From Thermoanaerobaculaceae bacterium (GTDB taxonomy: Bacteria; Acidobacteriota; UBA4820), in contig JAAZNT010000360.1 of NCBI GenBank assembly GCA_012798145.1, positions 1 to 5,472 on the forward strand: DNA of 5,472 bases, written 5' to 3'. The notes below the pieces were generated by a model. It was not told the origin of the DNA, searched no databases, and saw only the letters and a program-made list of their open reading frames with translations. Both the position numbers and the translations under genes were made by a program. Shown piece by piece: positions 1 through 5,472 of this stretch; position 1 is the first letter of the stretch, and every line of letters begins with the position of its first letter.

Positions 1-1152
1 AAAGTTCTAAATGTCGTTGTCGCTTTTTTCATAATGTTATGTCTGGGAGGGGTTTACGCTTGGAGCATAGTTGTTCCAGAATTGATGAAAAATTATGGTT
101 TTTCTGCTTCAAAAAGCCAGTCAATTATGGGAATTTTAATAGGAATTCTTCCCCTCACAATGATTTTTGCTGGAAAGGTTGAAAAAAGAATAGGCACAAA
201 AGCGATAGGATTTATTTCGGCTGGGCTTTTTGTTTTTGGATATTTAATTTCCGGCTTTTCAAAAGGGAACTTTTATTTAATATTTCTTGGAAATGGAATT
301 ATGGCAGGAATCTCAACAGGTTTTGGATATCTTGCCGCACTTACATCTCCTGTAAAATGTTTTCCCGAAAAAAAGGGGCTTATGACAGGAATTGCCGTCA
401 GCGGTTTTGGACTTGCAGCCACTGCTTTATCTTTTCTCGTTGAAAATCTTTTAAGATCTGGCAGAGATATTTTGGAAATCATTAGAATAATCGGATTGTC
501 TTACGGAAGCGTGATTTTTATTTCCTCTCTTTTCCTGATCAATTCAAAAACTATGGAATCTGAAAAAGAATTAAGGTTTTTTCAGTTTGTAAAGTCGCCT
601 GAGCTATACCGCCTAATTTTAGGCTTCTTTTTTGGAACATTTGCGGGGCTCTTGGTGGTTGGAAGCCTCAAACCTATAGGCGCCGAGCAGGGGATTGACA
701 ACAGAGCGATTATTGTTGCTGTTTCTGTTTTTGCCATAGCAAATTTTTCTGGAAGGATAGCGTGGGGATTTTTAAGCGATTTTACGGGAGCAAGTTTGGC
801 AATTTTTTCTGCCCTTGCGCTTCAAGGCGCTTCAATTTTTTTATTGGGAAAATTACCGCTCTCTTCAATACTTTTCGTAATTCTGTCACTTGTCATAGGT
901 TTTTCATTTGGAGGAAATTTTGTTTTATTTGCTAAAAGGACTGCGGATGTATTTGGAGTAGAAAATCTTGGCGCAATCTACCCGTATGTTTCTTTCGGAT
1001 ACGCATTGGGAGGTATTTTTGGCCCGTTTACTGGAGGTTTTCTATATGACAAGTTCAACAACTTTTTTTATGCTACAACTGTTGCCTCATTGATAAGTTT
1101 TTTAGGCGGATTAATTTTTCTGCTTGATTTAATAAAAAGAAAAACTTGTTAA
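1..1152 (+). CDS. MFS transporter, OFA (oxalate/formate antiporter)-like, 5'-truncated
   Basis: This is an inner-membrane secondary transporter of the major facilitator superfamily. The frame is open from base 1, and the first ATG (34) falls inside helix 1, so the true start lies upstream; 383 residues are visible. Numbering from that ATG, hydrophobic helices lie at about -8 to 14, 31-47, 57-75, 80-102, 115-137, 150-168, 191-211, 225-245, 253-271, 276-300, 313-337 and 344-366. That is 12 helices, with a polar central loop at about 169-190. OFA-like signatures are GGVYAWSIVVP (residues 5-15), the loop segment SPVKCFPEKKGLMTGI (105-120), and GRIAWGFLSD (240-249), which resembles MFS motif A of the second half. 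Family members move small carboxylates such as oxalate, formate or pyruvate. The helix-11 stretch (about 313-330) has no lysine where I recall OxlT having its oxalate-binding Lys, so oxalate is unlikely and the substrate is unknown. No hairpin terminator follows the stop. Confidence 0.88.
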   Translation, partial: KVLNVVVAFFIMLCLGGVYAWSIVVPELMKNYGFSASKSQSIMGILIGILPLTMIFAGKVEKRIGTKAIGFISAGLFVFGYLISGFSKGNFYLIFLGNGIMAGISTGFGYLAALTSPVKCFPEKKGLMTGIAVSGFGLAATALSFLVENLLRSGRDILEIIRIIGLSYGSVIFISSLFLINSKTMESEKELRFFQFVKSPELYRLILGFFFGTFAGLLVVGSLKPIGAEQGIDNRAIIVAVSVFAIANFSGRIAWGFLSDFTGASLAIFSALALQGASIFLLGKLPLSSILFVILSLVIGFSFGGNFVLFAKRTADVFGVENLGAIYPYVSFGYALGGIFGPFTGGFLYDKFNNFFYATTVASLISFLGGLIFLLDLIKRKTC

Positions 1153-1174
1153 ATAAATATTTAAAAAGTATCGC

Positions 1175-1203
1175 TTGCCTTAATTCTGCATTTGATGTAT
1201 ATT
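1175..1203 (+). promoter_or_regulatory. Predicted sigma70-type promoter of the metK-ahcY operon
   Basis: A TTGCCT -35 box (1175-1180) and a TATATT -10 box (1198-1203) are separated by exactly 17 nt. They lie in the 84-nt gap between the transporter stop and the metK start. Transcription would begin near 1209-1211, leaving a leader of about 27 nt. That is too short for a SAM riboswitch, so any control by SAM would have to act through a protein. The call rests on box match and spacing only. Confidence 0.6.
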
Positions 1204-1225
1204 TTCCTTTATGATTTTTTATAAG

Positions 1226-1231
1226 AAAGGA
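1226..1231 (+). promoter_or_regulatory. Ribosome binding site of metK
   Basis: AAAGGA ends 5 nt before the ATG at 1237. It fixes the metK start together with the N-terminal match to the family (FTSESVTEGHPDK begins at residue 7). Confidence 0.65.
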
Positions 1232-1236
1232 AAAAA

Positions 1237-2379
1237 ATGAACAAAGAATACATTTTCACATCGGAATCGGTTACAGAAGGTCATCCCGACAAAATAGCAG
1301 ACCAAATATCAGACGGTGTTCTTGACGCTGTTCTTGCTAAAGATCCAAACGGACATGTCGCCTGCGAAACTCTTGTTACGACAGGGCTGGTTCTCGTTTC
1401 TGGAGAAATAACAACAACTACCTATGTTGACATTCCAAGAATTGCGAGAGGAACTTTAAGAGAAATAGGATACACAAAAGGTGATTTCGGAATTGATTAT
1501 AAAACATGCTCAGTTCTAACCTGCATAGATCCTCAGTCTCCTGATATTAAGATGGGAGTTGACACTGGAGGTGCGGGGGATCAAGGGTTGATGTTTGGTT
1601 ACGCCTGCGATGAAACAAAAGAATTGATGCCTTTTCCAATTTTTATGGCGCACCGTTTGACTGAAAAACTATCTGAGGTGAGGAAAAAGGGAGAAATTGT
1701 CTGGCTTAGACCCGACGGGAAAAGCCAAGTGAGCGTCAAATACATAGATGGACAACCAAAAGAAGTAACAACTGTTGTTCTTGCCGCTCAACATGAACCC
1801 GATGTTGAAGAGGAAGAATTAAGAGAAGAACTCACAGAAAAAGTTGTTAAGGCAGTAATTCCAAGCGAGATGCTTCCCAAAGATGTTAAAATCCATATAA
1901 ATCCAACAGGAAGATTTGTGACAGGTGGACCTCAAGGAGACACAGGTTTGACGGGAAGGAAAATAATAGTTGACACATACGGCGGGATGGGAAGGCACGG
2001 AGGAGGCGCATTTTCTGGAAAAGATCCTACAAAAGTTGACAGATCTGCCTGCTATATGGCTCGACACATAGCCAAAAATATAGTTGCGGCAAAACTTGCA
2101 AAAAAAGTTGAAGTTCAACTTGCTTATGTCATAGGAGTTGCTGACCCAGTCTCAATTATGGTTGACACATTTGGGACAGGGAGCGTCCCTGAAGCAAAAC
2201 TTGAAAAAGCGGTTAGACAAATTTTTGCTTTAACTCCGAAGGGAATAATCGACTATCTCAAACTGAAAAGGCCTATTTTTAAAAAGACAGCCGCTTATGG
2301 CCACTTTGGAAGAGAAATAGAAGAATTCACTTGGGAAAAAGTTGACAGAGTTAATGACCTTCTTGAAGCAGTTAGATAG
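1237..2379 (+). CDS. metK: S-adenosylmethionine synthetase (methionine adenosyltransferase)
   Basis: This cytosolic enzyme makes S-adenosylmethionine from L-methionine and ATP, releasing phosphate and diphosphate. The protein has 380 residues, close to the 384 of E. coli MetK, and appears full length. Family signatures are all present. TEGHPDK (13-19) carries the catalytic His16 and the metal-binding Asp18. GAGDQG (112-117) is the adenine/methionine-loop signature. The phosphate-binding glycine-rich segment GGGAFSGKD (255-263) is followed by PTKVDRSA. The TGRFVTGG and QGDTGLTGRK region (224-242) is also intact. It is clearly the bacterial type, not the divergent archaeal MAT. The start is supported by AAAGGA 5 nt upstream and by the usual short N-terminus before FTSES. 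It is the first gene of a two-gene operon with ahcY (9-nt gap), driven by the promoter at 1175-1203. No residue expected for catalysis is missing. Confidence 0.98.
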   Translation: MNKEYIFTSESVTEGHPDKIADQISDGVLDAVLAKDPNGHVACETLVTTGLVLVSGEITTTTYVDIPRIARGTLREIGYTKGDFGIDYKTCSVLTCIDPQSPDIKMGVDTGGAGDQGLMFGYACDETKELMPFPIFMAHRLTEKLSEVRKKGEIVWLRPDGKSQVSVKYIDGQPKEVTTVVLAAQHEPDVEEEELREELTEKVVKAVIPSEMLPKDVKIHINPTGRFVTGGPQGDTGLTGRKIIVDTYGGMGRHGGGAFSGKDPTKVDRSACYMARHIAKNIVAAKLAKKVEVQLAYVIGVADPVSIMVDTFGTGSVPEAKLEKAVRQIFALTPKGIIDYLKLKRPIFKKTAAYGHFGREIEEFTWEKVDRVNDLLEAVR

Positions 2380-2383
2380 GGAG
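2380..2383 (+). promoter_or_regulatory. Ribosome binding site of ahcY, abutting the metK stop
   Basis: GGAG begins on the base after the metK TAG stop and ends 5 nt before the ahcY ATG (2389). Reading with the preceding bases gives TAGGGAG, so ribosomes ending metK sit on the ahcY initiation site. This arrangement suggests translational coupling of the two genes (inference). Confidence 0.75.
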
Positions 2384-2388
2384 TTAAA

Positions 2389-3648
2389 ATGAATTACGAT
2401 ATAAAAGACAAAAAACTTAAATCAATTGGAAAAGACAGAATTGAATGGGCTGAAAGGCAGATGCCCGTTTTGAGAAAAATCAGAGAAAGGTTTGAAAAAG
2501 AAAAGCCCCTCAAAGGGATAAGAATAGCCGCTTGTCTTCATGTTACAACTGAAACTGCAAACCTTATGAGGACGCTTAAATCAGGGGGGGCGGATGTCGC
2601 CCTGTGCGCAAGCAACCCTATTTCAACGCAGGATGATGTGGCTGCAAGTTTAGCCCTTGATTTCGGGATTTCTGTATTTTCAATAAAAGGAGAAGACAAC
2701 GACACCTATTATAGCCACATTGAATCTGTTTTGGATACAAAACCGCACATAACTATGGATGACGGTGCAGACCTCGTATCTACTGCCCACAGCAAAAGAA
2801 AAGACATACTTTCCGGGATTGAAGGCGGAACAGAAGAAACAACAACGGGAGTGATACGGCTAAAAGCGATGGCAAAAGACAAAGTTCTTGGATACCCGAT
2901 TCTTGCTGTAAACGAAGCGATGACAAAACATTTCTTTGACAACAGGTATGGAACAGGGCAGTCAACTATAGATGGGGTCATAAGAGCCACTAATATGCTT
3001 GTGGCAGGTTCAACGGTAGTTGTTGCCGGCTACGGCTGGTGCGGAAAAGGTGTCGCTATGAGGGCAAGAGGGCTTGGCGCGCATGTTATTGTTACAGAGA
3101 TAAATCCCGTTAAAGCAATTGAAGCGATAATGGATGGATTTGAAGTAATGCCTATGGACGACGCTGCAAGAAGGGGAGACCTTTTTATAACAGTTACAGG
3201 AAACAAGAATGTAATAAGAAAAGAGCATTTTGAAAAGATGAAAGACGGCGCAATTGTTGCCAACTCTGGCCATTTTAATGTTGAACTTGAGCTTGAAGAT
3301 GGCCTTTACAAAATGGCTCTTGAGAGAAAAACAGTTAGGAATTTTGTTGAGGGGTTCAAACTTCCGAATGGAAAAACCGTTTATCTTCTTGCAGAAGGAA
3401 GATTGGTAAATCTATCTGCGGCTGAAGGCCATCCCGCAATGGTTATGGATATGTCTTTTGCCAATCAATCTCTCGCAGTGGAATGGATTCTAAAAGAAAA
3501 GAAAAATCTTCAAAAAGAAGTGTATGTCATCCCTGAAGAAATAGACACAGAAATAGCAAGAATAAAGCTTGAGACTATGGGATATTCTATAGACCAACTC
3601 ACCGAGGAACAGAAAAAGTATCTTTCCTCCTGGCAGGAAGGGACATAA
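2389..3648 (+). CDS. ahcY: S-adenosylhomocysteine hydrolase (adenosylhomocysteinase), short form
   Basis: This NAD-dependent cytosolic enzyme reversibly splits S-adenosylhomocysteine into homocysteine and adenosine, relieving product inhibition of methyltransferases. The protein has 419 residues. Substrate-domain residues, matched from memory to the human enzyme, are His51 (human His55), Asp124/125 in DDGADL, Glu150 in EETTTG (Glu156), Lys180 (Lys186), Asp184 (Asp190) and Asn185. The NAD Rossmann motif GYGWCGKG lies at 214-221, with the ribose-binding acid Glu237. SGHF (293-296), Asn341 and His348 close the active site. It lacks the roughly 40-residue insert of many proteobacterial enzymes. 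It also lacks the C-terminal Lys/Tyr tail (DHYRY in human) that clamps NAD from the neighbouring subunit, ending instead at KKYLSSWQEGT. The human active-site cysteines are replaced (Ser75 and Thr189 at the aligned places). These traits and the WCGKG motif match Thermotoga and archaeal enzymes, some of which prefer S-inosylhomocysteine. It is co-transcribed with metK. Confidence 0.97.
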   Translation: MNYDIKDKKLKSIGKDRIEWAERQMPVLRKIRERFEKEKPLKGIRIAACLHVTTETANLMRTLKSGGADVALCASNPISTQDDVAASLALDFGISVFSIKGEDNDTYYSHIESVLDTKPHITMDDGADLVSTAHSKRKDILSGIEGGTEETTTGVIRLKAMAKDKVLGYPILAVNEAMTKHFFDNRYGTGQSTIDGVIRATNMLVAGSTVVVAGYGWCGKGVAMRARGLGAHVIVTEINPVKAIEAIMDGFEVMPMDDAARRGDLFITVTGNKNVIRKEHFEKMKDGAIVANSGHFNVELELEDGLYKMALERKTVRNFVEGFKLPNGKTVYLLAEGRLVNLSAAEGHPAMVMDMSFANQSLAVEWILKEKKNLQKEVYVIPEEIDTEIARIKLETMGYSIDQLTEEQKKYLSSWQEGT

Positions 3649-3718
3649 AAAGTATCGAAAAGGTTTTTAACATTTAATTTTTCGCTTATTAAAGGTTTCT
3701 TAATTACAAATCTGGGAT

Positions 3719-3747
3719 AAAAAAAGGCGGGCGCTGCCCGCCTTTTT
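3719..3747. terminator. Bidirectional intrinsic terminator between convergent genes
   Basis: A perfect GC stem, GGCGGGC (3726-3732) with GCCCGCC (3736-3742), encloses a 3-nt loop (GCT). Five A-T pairs extend it to a 12-bp stem (3721-3732 with 3736-3747). Read on the plus strand it ends in TTTTT after ahcY. Read on the minus strand it ends in TTTTTTT, 20 nt after the FG-GAP gene stop. It therefore fits rho-independent termination of both converging transcripts. The rest of the 119-nt gap (3649-3718) is A/T-rich and shows no other convincing element. Confidence 0.93.
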
Positions 3748-3767
3748 AATGTAGTTTTACTTCTCAA

Positions 3768-5472
3768 CTAAAATGGACCTTCAGCAGGGCAGTTGTTGTT
3801 GTATGTCGTTACCTGATAATACCAGATAGAACTTGGCGATGGGTCGTCTCCAGAATGGTCTGTCCATTGATAATTTGCTGTTCCCTGATCCATATCAACA
3901 ACATTGCTTCCTACCAAAGGCCAAGTATCTTTTGGAAGAGAAGCGTTGTTGCTTCTTCTAATATTCCAACCGGTCCTTTGATTCGTTTGATTTGGATCCT
4001 GCCAATTAAGAGTGTAATTCGTTCCGTCTTTAGTAACAAGATAGAGCCAGCAGGGTTCATCGGGGGGGATACACTGTGAAGGAGGATTAGGTTCTGCTGC
4101 AGAGGTGCTTTTTATATCAGCTTCATAAAGGCCATTGCTTGAAAGTGTGAACCAAGGGCTGAAAGGGATAAATGGAGATTTAGCAGGATGGTATTTGATT
4201 CTTACTCGCCAGGTATATCTTTGTTTGTCTTCATCTAAAGTTATTGGAACAGTTCTATAGACGGGATTATAATACCAGGAAGTGTCTGCTTGTATTGGAT
4301 TTACAGAAGGAGAAAAAGTACTTCCCCAAGGAGCAATCTGCCATTCCATTTTTGACCATACCTTACCTATTGGGCTTCTCAATTTTAAACAAAGTCTCAA
4401 TTTCTGCTCATAAGCATTTCCCCCAACGGGAATTGGGGCAGTTAGGTCATTTCTCATCTGCATGGGTTTAACAGTAACGCCAGCGCCGCCGTTTCCGTAA
4501 TAGAAAAATGCCATGCCTGTTCCATCTCCTGGGGCGTAATAAGCACCTACGACAATATCTCCGTAGCCGTCGCCGTTCACATCTCCTGCTCCTGAAACAT
4601 AACCATAACAAGAGTTTTCGCCTGGACCACTTCCGCTCCAAGAATGAGGAGATGATAATCCAGAAGCGCTTCCTAAATATAGGTAAGCTTTTCCTTGGTA
4701 GTCGCTAAAGCGGTCAGCGCCGATTAGAACATCTGAAAAACCGTCGCCGTTGACATCGCCAGCGGAAACCGCTGGAAGCCCATAACGACTGTATGTTGTC
4801 TCTCCTGTTTTAACCCAAGAAGGGGAGGAAGATAGCCCTGATGGACCTCCAAGGTAAAGATACGCCTTTCCAGTTTCTGAATTATAACCCCATGCTCCAG
4901 CTATAACATCTGAATATCCGTCTCCGTTAACATCGCCAGCAGTGGCAATTGCACGGCCAAAATAATTGTTTATACCTTCTCCTGTGGCTACCCATGATGG
5001 AGTTAAAGTAAGCCCAGAAGCACTTCCATTGAATAGATAAGCCCTCCCGCTGTTTAAGTTAAATCCGTAAGCGTTGACGAGAACATCAGAATATCCATCG
5101 CCGTTGACATCTCCAGCCGTAGCAACCGTTGCTCCAAACATATCCGACATATTTTCTCCGTTTCTAATCCAAGAGGGCGAGGAAGATAAACCAGTTGAAC
5201 CGCCGCAGTAGAGATATGTCCTTCCAGCACCGGAATTGCATCCAAAAGCGCCGATGATAATGTCAGAATATCCATCTCCATTTACATCTCCTGCGGTGGA
5301 AGCGGAAATGCCGAAATAACCTCCTGCAATCTCACCTTCCTTAGTCCACCCTGCTGAAGAAGAAAGCCCAAAAGCACTGCCATAATAAAGATACGCTTTG
5401 CCTCTTCCACTATTATAATTGTAAGAACCCACAATCACATCGCTGTATCCGTCTCCGTTTACATCGCCTGCT
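3768..5472 (-). CDS. FG-GAP repeat (integrin-alpha-like beta-propeller) protein with C-terminal beta-sandwich modules, 5'-truncated
   Basis: The frame is open to the right edge; 567 residues are visible and the N-terminus, with any signal peptide, is outside. The first possible start, a GTG at 5438, lies inside a repeat and is not credible. Numbering from the edge, AGDVNGDG(Y/F)(S/G)D(V/I) motifs begin at residues 1, 60, 119, 178, 237 and 295. Each keeps the DxNxDGxxD calcium-loop residues, with YFG/MFG/YG upstream and a YLYxGxxxGLSSSPSW strand region between. This is the FG-GAP repeat of integrin-alpha-type propellers, usually about seven blades. Residues of about 333-455 form a module with MQMRxD, TPxG-like RSPIGKVWSKMEW and YTWRVRIKYHP segments, known after FG-GAP repeats in other bacterial proteins. 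Residues of about 460-567 look like a fibronectin-type-III-like domain ending CPAEGPF. Cys467, Cys474 and Cys561 could pair. No LPXTG, PEP-CTERM or obvious type IX sorting tail is seen. The protein is probably extracellular or surface adhesive (inference); its ligand is unknown. Confidence 0.9.
   Translation of the reverse strand, partial: AGDVNGDGYSDVIVGSYNYNSGRGKAYLYYGSAFGLSSSAGWTKEGEIAGGYFGISASTAGDVNGDGYSDIIIGAFGCNSGAGRTYLYCGGSTGLSSSPSWIRNGENMSDMFGATVATAGDVNGDGYSDVLVNAYGFNLNSGRAYLFNGSASGLTLTPSWVATGEGINNYFGRAIATAGDVNGDGYSDVIAGAWGYNSETGKAYLYLGGPSGLSSSPSWVKTGETTYSRYGLPAVSAGDVNGDGFSDVLIGADRFSDYQGKAYLYLGSASGLSSPHSWSGSGPGENSCYGYVSGAGDVNGDGYGDIVVGAYYAPGDGTGMAFFYYGNGGAGVTVKPMQMRNDLTAPIPVGGNAYEQKLRLCLKLRSPIGKVWSKMEWQIAPWGSTFSPSVNPIQADTSWYYNPVYRTVPITLDEDKQRYTWRVRIKYHPAKSPFIPFSPWFTLSSNGLYEADIKSTSAAEPNPPSQCIPPDEPCWLYLVTKDGTNYTLNWQDPNQTNQRTGWNIRRSNNASLPKDTWPLVGSNVVDMDQGTANYQWTDHSGDDPSPSSIWYYQVTTYNNNCPAEGPF
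4500..5472 (-). repeat. In-gene tandem repeat array, 177-bp unit (59 codons), six motif copies
   Basis: The conserved ACATC core, which is the complement of the Asp-Val codons of the calcium loop, recurs at 5461, 5284, 5107, 4930, 4753 and 4579. The intervals are 177, 177, 177, 177 and 174 bp. The units encode FG-GAP propeller blades and keep the reading frame throughout, so this is a protein repeat and not a CRISPR or intergenic repeat. The array continues past the right edge. The left boundary (about 4500) is where blade similarity fades at the segment before MQMRND. Confidence 0.92.

Noticed and set aside
34..36. ATG as the true start of the MFS gene
   Set aside because: It falls in the middle of the first membrane helix, the frame is open upstream to base 1, and no ribosome binding site precedes it.
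1149..1164. TTAAAT/ATTTAA inverted repeat as terminator of the MFS gene
   Set aside because: It is a 6-bp stem made only of A-T pairs with no following T tract, and it overlaps the stop codon. It is too weak to terminate.
1153..1236. SAM riboswitch upstream of metK
   Set aside because: The gap is only 84 nt and the predicted leader is about 27 nt. I see no multi-helix core or terminator/antiterminator pair of any SAM riboswitch class.
1819..2118. Antisense reading frames inside metK, ahcY and the FG-GAP gene (for example 1819-2118 minus, 2709-2990 minus, 3855-4079 plus)
   Set aside because: They lie opposite or out of frame with strongly supported genes, have no credible ribosome binding sites, and encode compositionally odd proteins with no recognisable family.
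3649..3718. A promoter or small RNA in the gap after ahcY, prompted by two AAAGGTTT-like stretches (3658 and 3691)
   Set aside because: There is no -35/-10 pair with proper spacing and no stable fold apart from the terminator. The similarity is short and contains an indel.
5436..5438. GTG (minus strand) as the start of the FG-GAP gene
   Set aside because: The codon is the Val that ends a conserved AGDVNGDGYSDV motif, whose first 11 residues are encoded up to the window edge. The gene continues upstream.
4500..5472. CRISPR array or non-coding satellite repeat
   Set aside because: The unit is 177 bp, frame-preserving and coding, with conserved protein motifs and diverged DNA. There are no short identical repeats with unique spacers.

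Overview
The window looks like bacterial chromosome of lowish GC, A/T-rich by eye and most strongly so in the first gene. Bacterial origin is supported by Shine-Dalgarno sequences, a sigma70-like promoter, a textbook intrinsic terminator and a bacterial-type MetK. The S-adenosylhomocysteine hydrolase is the short form typical of Thermotoga-like bacteria and archaea. The FG-GAP surface protein has the architecture often seen in secreted proteins of deep-branching or uncultured Gram-negative phyla. A thermophilic or anaerobic lineage, or a candidate phylum, is a reasonable guess, but no taxon can be named from this sequence.

Layout: (1) 1-1152, plus strand: the 3' part of a 12-helix MFS transporter of the oxalate/formate antiporter (OFA)-like group, with its start outside the window. 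(2) 1153-1236: a short intergenic gap with a good -35/-10 promoter and the ribosome binding site of metK. (3) 1237-2379: metK, complete. (4) 2389-3648: ahcY, complete, 9 nt after metK and with its ribosome binding site directly behind the metK stop. (5) 3649-3767: a gap with a 12-bp-stem hairpin flanked by A and T tracts, which can terminate transcription from both sides. (6) 3768-5472, minus strand: the C-terminal 567 residues of a large, probably secreted protein. It has six calcium-binding FG-GAP motifs at an almost exact 59-residue spacing, followed by two beta-sandwich-like C-terminal modules. Its N-terminus lies beyond the right edge.

metK and ahcY form a two-gene activated-methyl-cycle operon. 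MetK makes S-adenosylmethionine from methionine and ATP. After methyl transfer, AhcY splits the inhibitory by-product S-adenosylhomocysteine into homocysteine and adenosine. The MFS gene lies upstream on the same strand with no visible terminator, so some read-through into metK is possible, but metK has its own promoter. The FG-GAP protein is convergent and functionally unrelated as far as can be seen.

I see no mobile element, CRISPR array, RNA gene or defence system, and no convincing undescribed system. The points most worth checking are the strict but ancient 177-bp coding repeat, the conserved-looking C-terminal module of the FG-GAP protein, the archaeal/Thermotoga-type AhcY, and a 9-codon reading frame sitting at the predicted metK transcription start.
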